Assembly (NCBI GenBank): GCA_003991915.1
Contig: RQTK01000152.1
Location: 611,161-675,160 of the forward strand
Origin: Elysia chlorotica
Taxonomy: Eukaryota; Mollusca; Gastropoda; Plakobranchidae
Reading direction: 5' to 3'
Length of the DNA stretch: 64,000 bases
Shown here: positions 1-9,624 of the stretch, piece after piece
Layout: each line of letters opens with the position of its first letter
Numbering within the stretch: the first letter of the stretch is position 1
The notes under the pieces: model-generated
Told to the model about the DNA's origin: nothing
Databases searched by the model: none
The model's input: only the letters and a program-made list of their open reading frames with translations
Program-made: the position numbers and the translations under genes

Positions 1-48
1 AAAGAGCTTCTTGCCTTTTTCTACATCACCTGGTGGGACAGCTGCCAT
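1..48 (-). CDS. CYCS: Cytochrome c, first coding exon (partial, cut by window edge)
   Basis: Reading the minus strand from the ATG at 48-46 gives MAAVPPGDVEKGKKLF, running off the window at position 1. GDVEKGKK followed by a hydrophobic residue and Phe is the conserved N-terminus of animal cytochrome c, the haem protein that carries electrons from complex III to complex IV in the mitochondrial intermembrane space and triggers apoptosome assembly when released. The haem-binding CxxCH would follow just outside the window and cannot be checked. The six residues before GDVEKG are a slightly longer N-terminal tail than in vertebrates, as is usual in invertebrates. A 3' splice site lies 7 bases upstream of the ATG, so the 5' UTR is split. 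No stop occurs in the visible part. The gene is head-to-head with MOGS, about 8.9 kb between start codons. Only 16 codons are visible, but the match is very characteristic. Confidence 0.87.
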   Translation of the reverse strand, partial: MAAVPPGDVEKGKKLF

Positions 49-80
49 TTCGGTCTGAAATGGTAAATTATGCCATGCTT
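49..80 (-). other. CYCS: 5' UTR end and 3' splice site of cytochrome c
   Basis: On the minus strand, TTTACCATTTCAG (AG at plus positions 56-55) is directly followed by ACCGAA and then the ATG at 48. This is a good acceptor with a short pyrimidine-rich tract. It implies an untranslated first exon further right, which I could not locate, and places the following non-coding DNA in a 5' UTR intron of unknown length. Confidence 0.6.
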
Positions 81-357
81 AAACTAATACCGACTTCACA
101 AAGACTGTACTTGAAACAAAAATGACAATTTTAAAATAATGTCAATCCAAAACAACACACAAGTATCTCAATAGTAAATAACTTTGGGTATTTGTTTTCA
201 GTGGTCTTTATTGAACTTCAAACAATGATAAAGCCATCACTAAAACAGATGAGAAATGAAATACATTTAGTGACATGACAATGATAGGACGAACAGGATT
301 CATACATAAATGATAATTCTCTACGCCCCCCTTAAAGTCTTTGGAGGAAGAATGAAT

Positions 358-543
358 TCAAAGGCTGAAAAGAAAGATAATGGAGAAATAAAAGGGAATA
401 GAAGTGGATGGTGCCGTTGTGAGGAGTGAAGTCGGGTGGGCCGTCCTCTCGTGGAGGTCGATGAGCTTGAGGAGGACCTCCGGTACTGTGGTTGAAGGCC
501 AAGTGGTGGTGCAATTCGGTGCTGGGCATTGAATGTCAGACAT
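358..543 (-). mobile_element. Truncated retroelement gag-like zinc-finger ORF
   Basis: A 61-codon minus-strand ORF starts at an ATG at 543 with A at -3. Its first 40 residues contain a C-x4-C...H-x4-H finger: Cys6, Cys11, His31 and His36, with a TWPSTT stretch between and LIDLHERTAH at the end. Fingers of this shape, beginning a few residues after an initial Met-Ser, are common at the N-terminus of gag-like proteins of LTR-type retrotransposons in molluscs and cnidarians (from memory of the family, not searched). After the finger the ORF becomes hydrophobic and stops, with no capsid, protease or reverse transcriptase region, so it is a 3'-truncated fragment. It probably sits in the 5' UTR intron of cytochrome c. 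An unrelated host zinc-finger exon is the alternative. Confidence 0.5.
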
Positions 544-967
544 GGTTGTCTATTTCTGATGGTCTAGTGATGGTAGTGAGTGTGTTGGCTTTATCATCAA
601 TCTGATCAACAATCTACCTTGTTAATTTTCGATAGTTTGTTATATATGCATTTTTGAATCCTCCTGTCCCTCACTGCCAATGTTATATACCATTTATAAC
701 ACTTTTGAGCCTATCACACACCCACCAATGTATCTACAAATTTCCCCTTTCCTCATACACAACTTAAACCGGCGACTCTTTGAGCTCATTTATTCCTCTC
801 ACAAGATTAGTAATAAAACGATTAATAAAAAGCAGAAACAAAAAGATAGTGATATCAACTAACTTCTCAGCACAATAGAAATATGGTATAGATCTAGTTT
901 CATGAACATATAGCTTATAGAAATAATAATAGGCTAATATTATTATCATCCCCATTATCAATATTAT
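544..967. other. Non-coding AT-rich stretch
   Basis: No exon, repeat unit or RNA gene recognised. It ends with AATATTAT (960-967), the left target-site duplication of the following MITE. Confidence 0.5.
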
Positions 968-1343
968 GGCACTCCTTGAGTTTTGTGGTCCCTAACCTGT
1001 GGGTGGAATTCGAGGGGCCAGTGGGAGACAGAGATAGTTTTAATTGCTTAACATATCAAGTTTATTTATGTGCTTGTGTATCTGTATGTTTGTTCCCATC
1101 CCCTTCCCGCCCATATTGTACCCGTGTTCAAACAAACAATTGAATACAATTAAATCGATTTTTTTTCTCCTTTTGTCTTTTTGAAAAAACAAATCATGAC
1201 AACACAATAAAAGACAGTTAAAAATAAAATAAAATTCAAGGAGTATGGCTGGCAGGCATTTAATTCAATTTTAATAATCGAATTCCGACCGGCCGCCCAT
1301 TTGATCGCCCACAGGCTAGGGACCATGAAACTCAAGGAGTACC
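968..1343. mobile_element. MITE copy 1 with 8-bp target-site duplication
   Basis: The element begins GGCACTCCTTGAGTTTTGTG and ends with the inverted counterpart (..AACTCAAGGAGTACC). The terminal inverted repeats are about 36 bp with a few mismatches. AATATTAT flanks it exactly on both sides (960-967 and 1344-1351), an 8-bp target-site duplication. At 376 bp it has no transposase gene; the ORF readable inside is not conserved as protein. An 8-bp duplication fits hAT, P, Merlin or similar superfamilies, and I cannot decide between them. The left inverted repeat lacks about 18 bp (GATCAAATGG region) that the right one keeps. Copy 2 is at 6473-6955. Confidence 0.85.
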
Positions 1344-1571
1344 AATATTATCATGTGAGCAACTTGTACCATAACATACGCAGTCAGTAGCAACAGGTGG
1401 AAGCATTCGATTCACTGCTAAATAATAAAAGCAAAAAATAAATGTACCCGATGCGATTGACTGCTTAGCCGTAACAACAATTTCAATGTTTTGAAGTTGC
1501 CTTTAAGCCGTGATGCACGGCTATCAGCTCCCCTTTTCCTCTCTGCAGTAACATTCAAGTTATGGCGTGAT

Positions 1572-1581
1572 GTGACGTCAC
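1572..1581. promoter_or_regulatory. Perfect CRE palindrome GTGACGTCAC
   Basis: GTGACGTCAC contains the full CREB/ATF site TGACGTCA at 1573-1580. It lies about 1.5 kb upstream of the cytochrome c ATG on that gene's strand. Mammalian cytochrome c promoters are known to use CREB and NRF-1 sites, so a role here is possible, but one 8-mer can occur by chance. Confidence 0.3.
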
Positions 1582-1835
1582 TGAGCTATCTAGTGCTATT
1601 TTAAGACATGTATGTGGTGTGATAATTCCACTCTAGGCCTGAACAAATCTTGGGAATAGATCTGTGAATCTGGAGACTGGATTAATTAGTTGATAGTTTA
1701 ATAAAGATCTTTAAACAGATCTAGGTATGGCCTAGGGTCTAATTTCTGGATCCAGGCTCACTGTCCTTTTGACTTTGTTCTGGATCTAATCTAGATCTAG
1801 TCTTCAGTGTGGGTTGTCATTTCAAACGGTGAGCT

Positions 1836-1915
1836 TAGATCTAGATCTAGATCTAGATCTAGATCTAGAATCTAGATCTAGAAATCTAGAAGTCTAGATC
1901 TAGTCTAGATCTCTA
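1836..1915. repeat. (TAGATC)n hexanucleotide array
   Basis: Perfect then imperfect TAGATC/TCTAGA units run through this stretch. The unit is self-complementary, so the array can fold on itself. Short versions recur at about 6405-6427, 6957-7075, 22184-22208 and 45311-45334. Confidence 0.85.
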
Positions 1916-2360
1916 TGAAACCGCCTCGTTTAGATGTTCTGAACTTCATAAGTTTCACGGCAGTTATTTCAAATCAAATTTAAACTTATAACAAACAAAA
2001 AAACATGCCGACTGTACCTTCGATAGCTGTGAAGAACTGCGCTAGGGGTGTTCAGCCCTACAATGTGGATTGCCAAAGAGAAATGAAAGTCGTCCGTAGG
2101 TCACACTTCGATATTTGCCATTCAATCTGACCCTATTCGGAAGACGGAAGCAGAATTTTTAGCAGCCAGGAAATTAAGAAGTGAACAGGCCAAAGTAAAA
2201 TATTACAAAACTTGTTTACGAAACCTTTACGTGTTTGACCTATACATATCCTCTACCGTTTCATATCCGTGTTTAGGGGTGGTCGATTTCATCACTTTCA
2301 AAAACCATTTAGTTTTACTACTCTCCTCCACACCACACAGCCTAGAAATGTATATATCCC

Positions 2361-2515
2361 TGTAGCCTAATATAAAATTTCAACCATAATAAGCGCCTTT
2401 GTTTGGAATCGTGTAGCCTAATGTAAAATTTCAACCATAATAACCGCCTTTGGGCGGAATAAACCTGCGACTTTCCGATTGGAAGGCACGAAGCATTAGA
2501 CCACCGCTCTCCGTA
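2361..2515 (-). repeat. Two 51-bp tandem units next to a tRNA-like SINE head
   Basis: TGTAGCCTAATRTAAAATTT starts two tandem units at 2361 and 2412 (about 51 bp each, few differences). Directly to the right, the minus strand reads as a tRNA-like segment with a box-B-like GGTTTATTCC. Together this looks like a degraded minus-strand SINE whose body was duplicated. The family is not identified. Confidence 0.45.
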
Positions 2516-3328
2516 TATTCAGCTTTCTTTTCCTTTAGGTACATTTCATGGTGTAAGCACCATTTATAGTGTGACTAAAGTTTTCAGTCCTTATGTTTCC
2601 TAAAAGAATCATAAGTGGGTGAAATATTTTGTGGACGGTAACCACCACTTACCTAGGTGTCCCGTCTTCAGTAGAAACCACTACAGTCAACTAGGCTAAG
2701 TGAAAAAGAGTTGGTCCTCACATAATAGCGACAATCTCTACAATCATGTAGGCCTAGGTAAATTCTTATGTCACTGAATATATTTCTCTTTGAACAGTGT
2801 CCGTTCCAGAGTGTCGACATATATGATAAATAAAGTATAGTTCAATGTTTACGTGATGCTTAATCGAAAAGAGTTGTAGTTATCTTAACCTAATTTTATA
2901 CTTTTTTTCTGGTACCGACAACCACGGGGGAAAAATGTATCGGTAAAGAGTAATTTACACAATGACGTTTGTTCTAATCGTTTAATCTATCGCCTTCTGT
3001 GTCATAAATTAACGATATTTTTCGCATTAGATTCCTAAAAAATGTTCAAAATGTTTCACACGCATTCATTGATGTAGCCAACTTACCTTTATCAATACGA
3101 CTAGTTGGATCTAAGTGTATCTGATTCAGAATGAGAGTGTTTATTATTTCGCGGAACTTACCAACTGTCGTTAGAGTTGAAGACGGCGATATGGCTATGA
3201 GTAGACTAGATAAGAATGTTTCCCACAAAAAAATCATACTCCTGCCCCCGTGAAGTGTCCTGTAATTTATATGCACATACTCTGATGGTGTCTGTATGAG
3301 AATGTATTATATTAACTGATGTGATAAT

Positions 3329-3330
<2 letters not shown>
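2516..3330. other. Non-coding stretch, nothing recognised
   Basis: AT-rich sequence with no convincing exon, RNA gene or repeat. Confidence 0.4.
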
Positions 3331-3371
<41 letters not shown>

Positions 3372-3388
3372 AGATATAGAGAGATATA
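3331..3388. repeat. (GA)n microsatellite
   Basis: Uninterrupted GA from 3331 to 3367, then imperfect GAGATATA units. Confidence 0.95.
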
Positions 3389-3529
3389 AGAATAAAAACT
3401 GTAGACAGACACACAGGCACAACAAAATACGAGCACAACGATCCCTCTCAGAGCATTAAAATGGGGCACGAAGAGACAATATGCGACATAAACAGATGTC
3501 CCGAAAAGATATGCGGAAACAAGAAATTT

Positions 3530-3605
3530 AGCTTAGACTCAAACCTCGGACCTACTGCTCATCAGTCCGGAGCGCTAATGGTTGAGCTTTATGGCGCCAC
3601 CGACA
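3530..3605 (-). repeat. tRNA-derived SINE head (minus strand)
   Basis: The minus strand starts GGTGGCGCCATAAAGCTCAA and continues through a GCGCTCCGGACTGATGAGCA-like anticodon arm to a box-B-like GAGGTTTGAGTC. This is the layout of a pol III tRNA-type SINE head. A small plus-strand ORF covers the same bases and is not credible as a gene. Confidence 0.45.
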
Positions 3606-3902
3606 TCATGCAGACCAAATTCGAGCGACTGCTTGTTGTATATGAATTTGAATGAGATACAGAGCTCCGTGTGGTTCCAAATCAATCAAAAATGTAAGAC
3701 AACAACCTAAGGCTATACAATGGGAATAAATGTGAATTGTGAGAATGTTTGAGACCACGAAATTTGATACAATCAGAACAACACATTGTGGAAAAACAAT
3801 AACTTTCGAATAACAATTCACAAACATAAACATTTTATATATGTGTGTATATATATAATGGGGTATATATATATGGTAATGTAAACCCCTGCTGGTGGGC
3901 CA

Positions 3903-4140
3903 TGGGGGTGCGGTAGCCCTGGGGTAGAACATCGGCTTCCAACGCAAAAGATCCTGGCGGTTGCGTTCCCTACTGGTTGGGTCGGTGTCAGTGACCAGAC
4001 ATGTGTCTTGGACATCCCCGCCCTGTCTGTTTGTGGCAACACATAAAATTGTCAGACGTCAGTTTTGGGGCCCGTCTACAAAATAGCATATATAGTGCTG
4101 TTGTTAGACGTTAAACTTACTCAACCACAACTACAACTAC
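3903..4140 (+). mobile_element. SINE copy, near full length
   Basis: A tRNA-like head (GGTAGCCCTGGGGTAGAACA..) is followed by the central block CTACTGGTTGGGTCGGTGTC, a GTGGCAACACATAAAATTGT block, GTCAGACGTCAGT and the tail block ATATAGTGCTGTTGTTAGAC. The same blocks in the same order recur at 17700, 35826-36032 (minus) and 63214, defining one family. Confidence 0.8.
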
Positions 4141-4284
4141 ACTGGCGGGCCTTAGCTAGCATGAGAAAAAAAGCATGTTTTATAACAGATGCGTGCACGT
4201 TTGGTTTTGAAAGCCAAATTGGCATTGTTATCTTATTGTTTTTTTTTCCCTTTGAAAAGACTAAGGGCGTTGTTAATCACGCAA

Positions 4285-4428
4285 CCTGCGAGAATAGCGT
4301 GCGGCGCTATTGACGCATACTGAGAGAATAGCGCCCCGCACTATTCGGGCAGTCTGTGAGATTAGTACCTGGTGCTATTTGGGCAGTCTTTGTGATCAGC
4401 ACTCGGCGCTATTAGGACATCCTGTGAG
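4285..4428. repeat. 34-bp tandem repeat with a hairpin in each unit
   Basis: Four units start at 4285, 4320, 4354 and 4388, each opening with CTGYGAGA-like sequence, plus a partial fifth. Units contain an inverted repeat; the first has AATAGCG and CGCTATT around a 5-base loop. A related single copy sits at 6090-6140 (GAGAATAGCGCGCCGCGCTAAT). Confidence 0.75.
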
Positions 4429-4726
4429 CGGGTAGCAACTAGCAAGTAGGCTAAGGATCCAATCCCAAGGAGAAAAGTGATGAATGTCCACAGAAAGATT
4501 TGGATAGGAAAACCGGGACTTAGACTAGACATTCAGTATGATTCACTGCCTACAAAACATACTAAAAAATGAAATTTAATTTAGTCTGGAAAAACTTTAT
4601 GAATAAGAAGGCAATCCTGGAGAGAGAAGGGAAATTGTTTTAGGCTAGATCTATTAAAAAAATACAACTCCATTATAAATCCACATTGCTGTGAGTAAGA
4701 CTAAGAACCAGTAAGAGAAAGAAAGA

Positions 4727-4730
<4 letters not shown>

Positions 4731-4786
<56 letters not shown>
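4731..4786. repeat. (GA)n microsatellite
   Basis: 56 bp of uninterrupted GA, followed by GGGGTAGGGGTAGG. Confidence 0.95.
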
Positions 4787-4789
<3 letters not shown>

Positions 4790-4799
4790 GGTAGGGGTA

Positions 4800-5800
4800 G
4801 GCGTATCTTCCATAGTGAGAGTAGACCATACAGACGGTGTGCGTGGAAGTGCGTGTGTTTTTACTGGCTCGGGTTTATCTTGATGGAGTCCTATCTTGAT
4901 ACATATACATTTTATATGAAGAGACTGTCGTGCAAAATAAAGCCTGGGGTATTTTCAAGTAGGCTTACAGTTACACGCATTCTCCATACAATACGTGCAT
5001 GCATCATGTTTTTTTTCCTCTTCTCAAACTCGCCACTAGATACAACTGGCTGAGTCATTTATATGGATATTTTACTGCATATAAATTGTACCTGTAATTT
5101 TTACATGTAATGAGTCGGGATTTGCAAAAGGAAGTCTGATTTCCATTGGCGTTGGCGGACGGGGCCACTAGATGCAGTCATAATACCTAATTCACCATCT
5201 GCGCGCGATCAGTTCTGTAATTATCCCTATTTATTTCACATTATTATGTTGGATAATGTCTTTGTCAACCGCTTCAGTAGTGTTGCTGCTTTAACTCCAA
5301 CTGATTTGGACATAAAGCAATTTGAAGGGATATAGTTGAAATGTATGTTGACATTGTTAATGTTATGGACAATTATAGCTATTTTCTTTGGTCGCACATA
5401 GTTGAATTTAGCCTGACTCTACTAAAGAAGTATTAAATTAGTTTAGTGCTTGAGGGATCTAAAATAGTTAAGATTGTCTTTGTCACTGCGATTAAGGCCT
5501 ACTTGGTGTCAACTCAATTTCTACACTGGGGTATACATTAGAATTCCAACCTGTTTTGTCAATGTCTATGCACTTGGGTCAATATTGTATTTAGAATTAC
5601 ATGTACATTCTGTCATCTCAATTTGGGTGACTTGCACACAACTAGTTGCTTATGTGATTGCAAATGGAGAGGACACACATTTGTAGTACTGAGCTTACTT
5701 AACATTTTTGTATATTTCGTTACTAACACAGTAATAGTCATTATTTTGTATTTTCTGTCGTATTATCAGTTCTAGTTTTAAAAATTTAAGAAGTACGACA
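4800..5800. other. Non-coding stretch, nothing recognised
   Basis: Only short chance ORFs; no splice-framed exon, SINE block or RNA gene recognised. Confidence 0.4.
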
Positions 5801-5814
5801 AAAGTAGTTTAGCA

Positions 5815-5926
5815 GCATCAGCACTACTAGTACTTTACTCAGAGAGTACTAGTACATGTGGGTAATAAGTAGTAGTACTGTAGTAGTAGAAGTAGTAGCA
5901 GTAGTGGTAGTAGTTCTAGTAGTAGA
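5815..5926. repeat. AGT-rich trinucleotide tract
   Basis: Imperfect AGT/AGC/ACT triplets, densest between 5866 and 5926. Confidence 0.8.
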
Positions 5927-6472
5927 AAAGGCAAACATGTAATACAGGTACATGTACTTGCAGCAGCACAGCAGTGGTAGGAATACCACAGGAACACATC
6001 CCACAAACATTTCTGATCACAGACACATGTACCGAGCAGTTTTGAAACACCGGAAAGAAGAGTGACGTTGCTACTATATTTAGAGGTTGTATGCGAGAAT
6101 AGCGCGCCGCGCTAATCACATAGCCTGCGAGATTAACAACGTTCTTTGACTAATAGGCTTATGTCAAGTTCAAGGGAATTAACTCTTTAAAATTTTTGTG
6201 TGGAAATCTTTTCTACTAAATCTAGGTGAGATTTTCTAGGATAGAAGCTCATATCGAAACTAGATCGAGCTTCAGCTGAAACTGTCGACACGACATCAAC
6301 AGTCATATATATAGCTAGTTTTTGATAGCTACTGAACCTGACCGGAGTCATAGCTGAGAGGGAAGCCGGTTTATGCACAGGAACACAGGGTTTACAGGTC
6401 TAGACTAAAATCTAGATTTAGATCTAGCGGCACTGATAGTTTCTCTAGATAAAGTTTTTAGATATAGAAATA

Positions 6473-6955
6473 GGCACTCCTTGAGTTTTGTGGTCCCTAA
6501 CCTGTGGGCGATCAAATGGCTTGGTGGGCGGGATTTGAGGGGTGGGTGTGTAGGATTCGATTACATGGGAGTCAGTCAAACTGTGAAGAGAGAAGAGAGA
6601 GATAAAGAGAGACATACATACAGAGCAAGCGAGTGTGAGAGACAAAGGTAGAGATCTAAAGTTTCAATTGCTTTTAACAGATCAATCTGGCCTAATTCTT
6701 ATGTCCTTACAAGTGTATGTTGTCCCCACTCCCCTTCCCTGCCCGCATTCTACCAGTATTCAAATAAACAACTGAATACAACCAACCACGTCCTGTCTTT
6801 TTGAGTCAAACAAAACATGCCAATACAATAAAAAATAACAAAAAGACAGGGAGTACAGCTGGCGTGTATTTTAATCAATTTTAATAGAAAAGAAGTTTGG
6901 CCGCCCACCCATTTGATCACCCACTGGCTAGGGACCACAAAACTCAAGGAGTGCC
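6473..6955. mobile_element. MITE copy 2
   Basis: Same family as 968-1343. The terminal inverted repeats are about 47 bp with 3 differences, better preserved than in copy 1 and running through GATCAAATGG. At 483 bp it carries an internal GA-rich insertion relative to copy 1 (about 6540-6660). The 8-bp flanks (TAGAAATA and AAAATCTA) do not match, so the target duplication is lost or the insertion is old. TAGATC repeats lie on both sides. It encodes no transposase. Confidence 0.85.
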
Positions 6956-6956
6956 A

Positions 6957-7075
6957 AAATCTAGATCTAGAACCTAATCTAGATCTAGCCTACTAAGTCT
7001 AAATATCTAGATCTAGACTTTTTATTTCAAATGATATCTAGATTTAGATTCTAGATTCTAGAATTAGATCAAGAT
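6957..7075. repeat. Degenerate TAGATC/TCTAGA array
   Basis: Irregular copies of TCTAGATCTAG with interruptions, directly right of MITE copy 2. Confidence 0.75.
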
Positions 7076-7147
7076 TCCAGGGGAAGTAAGTACAACGTCG
7101 TGGTAGCTTACGTCGCGTCACAATATGAGAATAAGCCTGACGACGAG

Positions 7148-7213
7148 TCGTAAGCTAACACGAAATTGTACTTGTAACGGTCGTAAGCTAACAAGAAATT
7201 GTTCTTGTAACGG
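7148..7213. repeat. Two 33-bp tandem units
   Basis: TCGTAAGCTAACAMGAAATT starts units at 7148 and 7181, which differ at only two or three positions. Confidence 0.85.
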
Positions 7214-7913
7214 CCTCTAATCTAGGGTACTTCTTAGGCGGTCCCGTCTTTGTTACATGACGTCCATATTCGTATAGAGTAGTTGGATTGATATTGACTA
7301 ACCTAAGGACTTATTTGATTTCAGACAAAATATTAAGTGCCTCCAGTAACATAACTTGCTGCATCACAGTGATAGGCCTAAAACAAAAGTAAATTGAACA
7401 AGATTTGTTCATTTTCTTTAAAATTATTTTTAACTCGTACAGGGTTTTTATATCCATTCCACCACCTTGCCCTCTATATCGAATTAACAGAGGCGGGACA
7501 GCAGTGAGTAATCAGTAACCTATTTAGATTTCTATATAAATATATCTAGATCTAACATTTAGATTCTCTCTGAATTGGACCAATAGGCCTTGTGATAACC
7601 TATCTAATAATACTTTCTATATGACTAGCCGCTCTCAGGGTGTACATTTTTCTTTGTCTGGATATTTATTTCACCCTTTTGAAAAAAAATTGTGTTGCTC
7701 TAAAGAAATGAAAAATTACCTTGAATTATAATTACACTATACAATTATTTACAGTATACGTTTTAAATAGTAAAAATTAATGTTCTACAAAATTGTATAC
7801 ACATTATCAAAAGAAAATGTTATGTTGGCAAGGCAATGTATATAACAATCATTCACAAGGGAAATGTCGGTTATGATTTGCCATCAACATCAGTAACCAT
7901 CCAATCTAAATCT

Positions 7914-7914
<1 letters not shown>
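7214..7914. other. Non-coding AT-rich stretch
   Basis: No exon or repeat recognised. Confidence 0.4.

Positions 7915-7964
<50 letters not shown>
7915..7964. repeat. (CT)n microsatellite
   Basis: 50 bp of uninterrupted CT. Confidence 0.95.
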
Positions 7965-7965
<1 letters not shown>

Positions 7966-8352
7966 ATGTATTTAGTTTAGAGATTGCATTGCAGTCGAAG
8001 TAATTAACAAAATCTAAGCTAGTTAGGGTAAAAAAACTTTTCATTTAAACATTTTTAAAGTGAATTATTTTTAAACCTCTATTGAGTATACATTTAATCT
8101 AAGTTTCTAACACTATTCTTTAAAAATGATATTATTTATTTTACATTGTTTAATCAGCATTTTTTTACTACAGCACCCCCAAGCATAGAAATTGATCCTT
8201 TCCTAGATTGTATTTTGATTATCGGCAGAAGAATGCAAGACATTTCTTACTTGATAGCATGGAATAGTCTCTTATGTCTAGCCTTGGCCAAGAGGCTATT
8301 GTTACTGGAACGGGTCCAACCCCTTGTTCTGGGGTACCTGTTCCACTGGAGG

Positions 8353-8420
8353 TATATAAGAGGGTTTTCCTGTTGTATGCAACCAGTTTCAGATCAGCAC
8401 TAGTCCCAGAGGCAAGTAAT
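8353..8420 (+). promoter_or_regulatory. MOGS: Candidate MOGS core promoter and untranslated first exon
   Basis: TATATAAG at 8353-8360 has the form of a canonical TATA box. About 31 bases downstream the CCAGTTTCAG around 8384 could serve as initiator. A donor-like CAA|GTAATA follows at 8415/8416, and a matching acceptor lies at 8924-8925 just before the first coding exon. This would give a non-coding exon of about 32 bases. The arrangement is an inference from signals alone; RNA data are needed to confirm it. Confidence 0.4.
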
Positions 8421-8889
8421 ACCGCATAGGCCATGGAACCTCTTGCCCTGACAAGTTGGAGCCGCTTGACTTGAATTATGCAGTGAATGTGGAGCTTTAG
8501 AGAATAACACATTTCAGAATTCTCCTGTCTGTTTTCAAATGATCATTACAATTATCCCTGACTTCCATTTCACAGTAGACAGAAGTCTAGGATAGAACAA
8601 ACTTATCAGATATAAATCATTCAATTAAAATAGTCGATTACTTTTCAGTTAAATGTGTACTTTTCTGTGTGTATGGTTGTCTCTTTTTCTCTGTCTGTCT
8701 CTCTGACGCTGTCTCTCTCGCTCTCAATATATAATTTATGTCAACTGAAAATTGATAACTGGACAGTTTTTTATCATTAGATTGGATTGAAAAAAGGGTA
8801 ACTCTATTCATATCATGTGATATATTGAATAAAATATAAATGATGCATTATTTGTCACCATGCTTTAATAGTTTCTTCTTATAACAATT

Positions 8890-8925
8890 GTTTGAGCTAC
8901 ATCCCTTTTTTAAATCTTTTCTCAG
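8890..8925 (+). other. MOGS: 3' splice site in the MOGS 5' UTR
   Basis: A strong pyrimidine tract (CCCTTTTTTAAATCTTTTCTCAG) ends with AG at 8924-8925, 30 bases before the start codon. It indicates that the 5' UTR is spliced. Confidence 0.55.
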
Positions 8926-8955
8926 ATACATACTTATATAAAGAGTCAAATTGCC

Positions 8956-9248
8956 ATGTCAAAACCAGGGTTAAGAAGACGTTTGAGAGGAAATGAAAAG
9001 GCTACATATGAAGAATCTAAGGATGAAAAAAATGAGGAAAAATGGCCATACGCAAAGGGTCAGCTTGACCCTTTAGCAAAGGCCACTGGGGCAGCTGTTG
9101 TGGTTGTTATGACGCTGCTCATCACCTACTTCCGTTTCCAGCAGTATCTATGCGACATTATAATCACTCCAGTGGACTCTGATCCAATCATTCCTGCAAA
9201 TGGCTCACTACCTTCTGTTAATCCTGAGAGATTTTGGGGAACATATCG
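8956..9248 (+). CDS. MOGS: Mannosyl-oligosaccharide glucosidase (glucosidase I), coding exon 1
   Basis: MOGS removes the terminal alpha-1,2-linked glucose from the Glc3Man9GlcNAc2 glycan just transferred to nascent proteins in the ER, the first step of N-glycan trimming. This exon encodes residues 1-97 plus two bases of codon 98. It shows a short basic cytosolic tail with RRR at residues 7-9 (possible Arg-type ER retrieval signal), one hydrophobic membrane anchor at about residues 44-59, and the start of the lumenal domain ending in RFWGTYR, as in human MOGS. That is a type II topology. The start ATG has G at -3 and follows the 5' UTR acceptor closely. The exon ends ACATATCG|GTAAGT. The joined protein has 827 residues against 837 in human. 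The three exons join without frameshift. Confidence 0.95.
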
Positions 9249-9624
9249 GTAAGTATAATGAACAGGAGAGCTTCAAAGATATTATTCTCATATGTATGTT
9301 AGTAACAATAAGACTTTCCAAGTTAAAAATCACTTATCTTTACAAATAAATCCTGTTGTTAAGTGTTTACATAAGCAATTTTTTTCTCGAATATGAACAA
9401 ACCCTACCTTTGCAGAGATGCTCTTGGCACGATCATATGTTTTTTTGTTGGATTACATTTCATTCGCACAATGTTTGAAGTAAGATGGCCAGAAAATGGC
9501 TTTTTTTTACGTCTCAAAAATAATACAAATGACAATAGTGTCAGTATATTCTATTTAATTTTAATCGTATTAGAACCTGTGTGCAGCTAAAAATTATAAT
9601 AAATAAAAATTTCTTTTTAAACAG

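Noticed and set aside
1150-1335. Similar ORFs in both MITE copies (also 6750-6947)
   Set aside because: The similarity follows from the shared inverted-repeat DNA; the two translations diverge and shift outside it, with no transposase motif.
3461-3655. 64-codon ORF with ATG
   Set aside because: It overlaps a minus-strand tRNA-like SINE head and shows no domain or splice signals.
4285-4428. CRISPR-like array
   Set aside because: Units are contiguous, with no unique spacers, in an animal nuclear genome; it is a tandem satellite.
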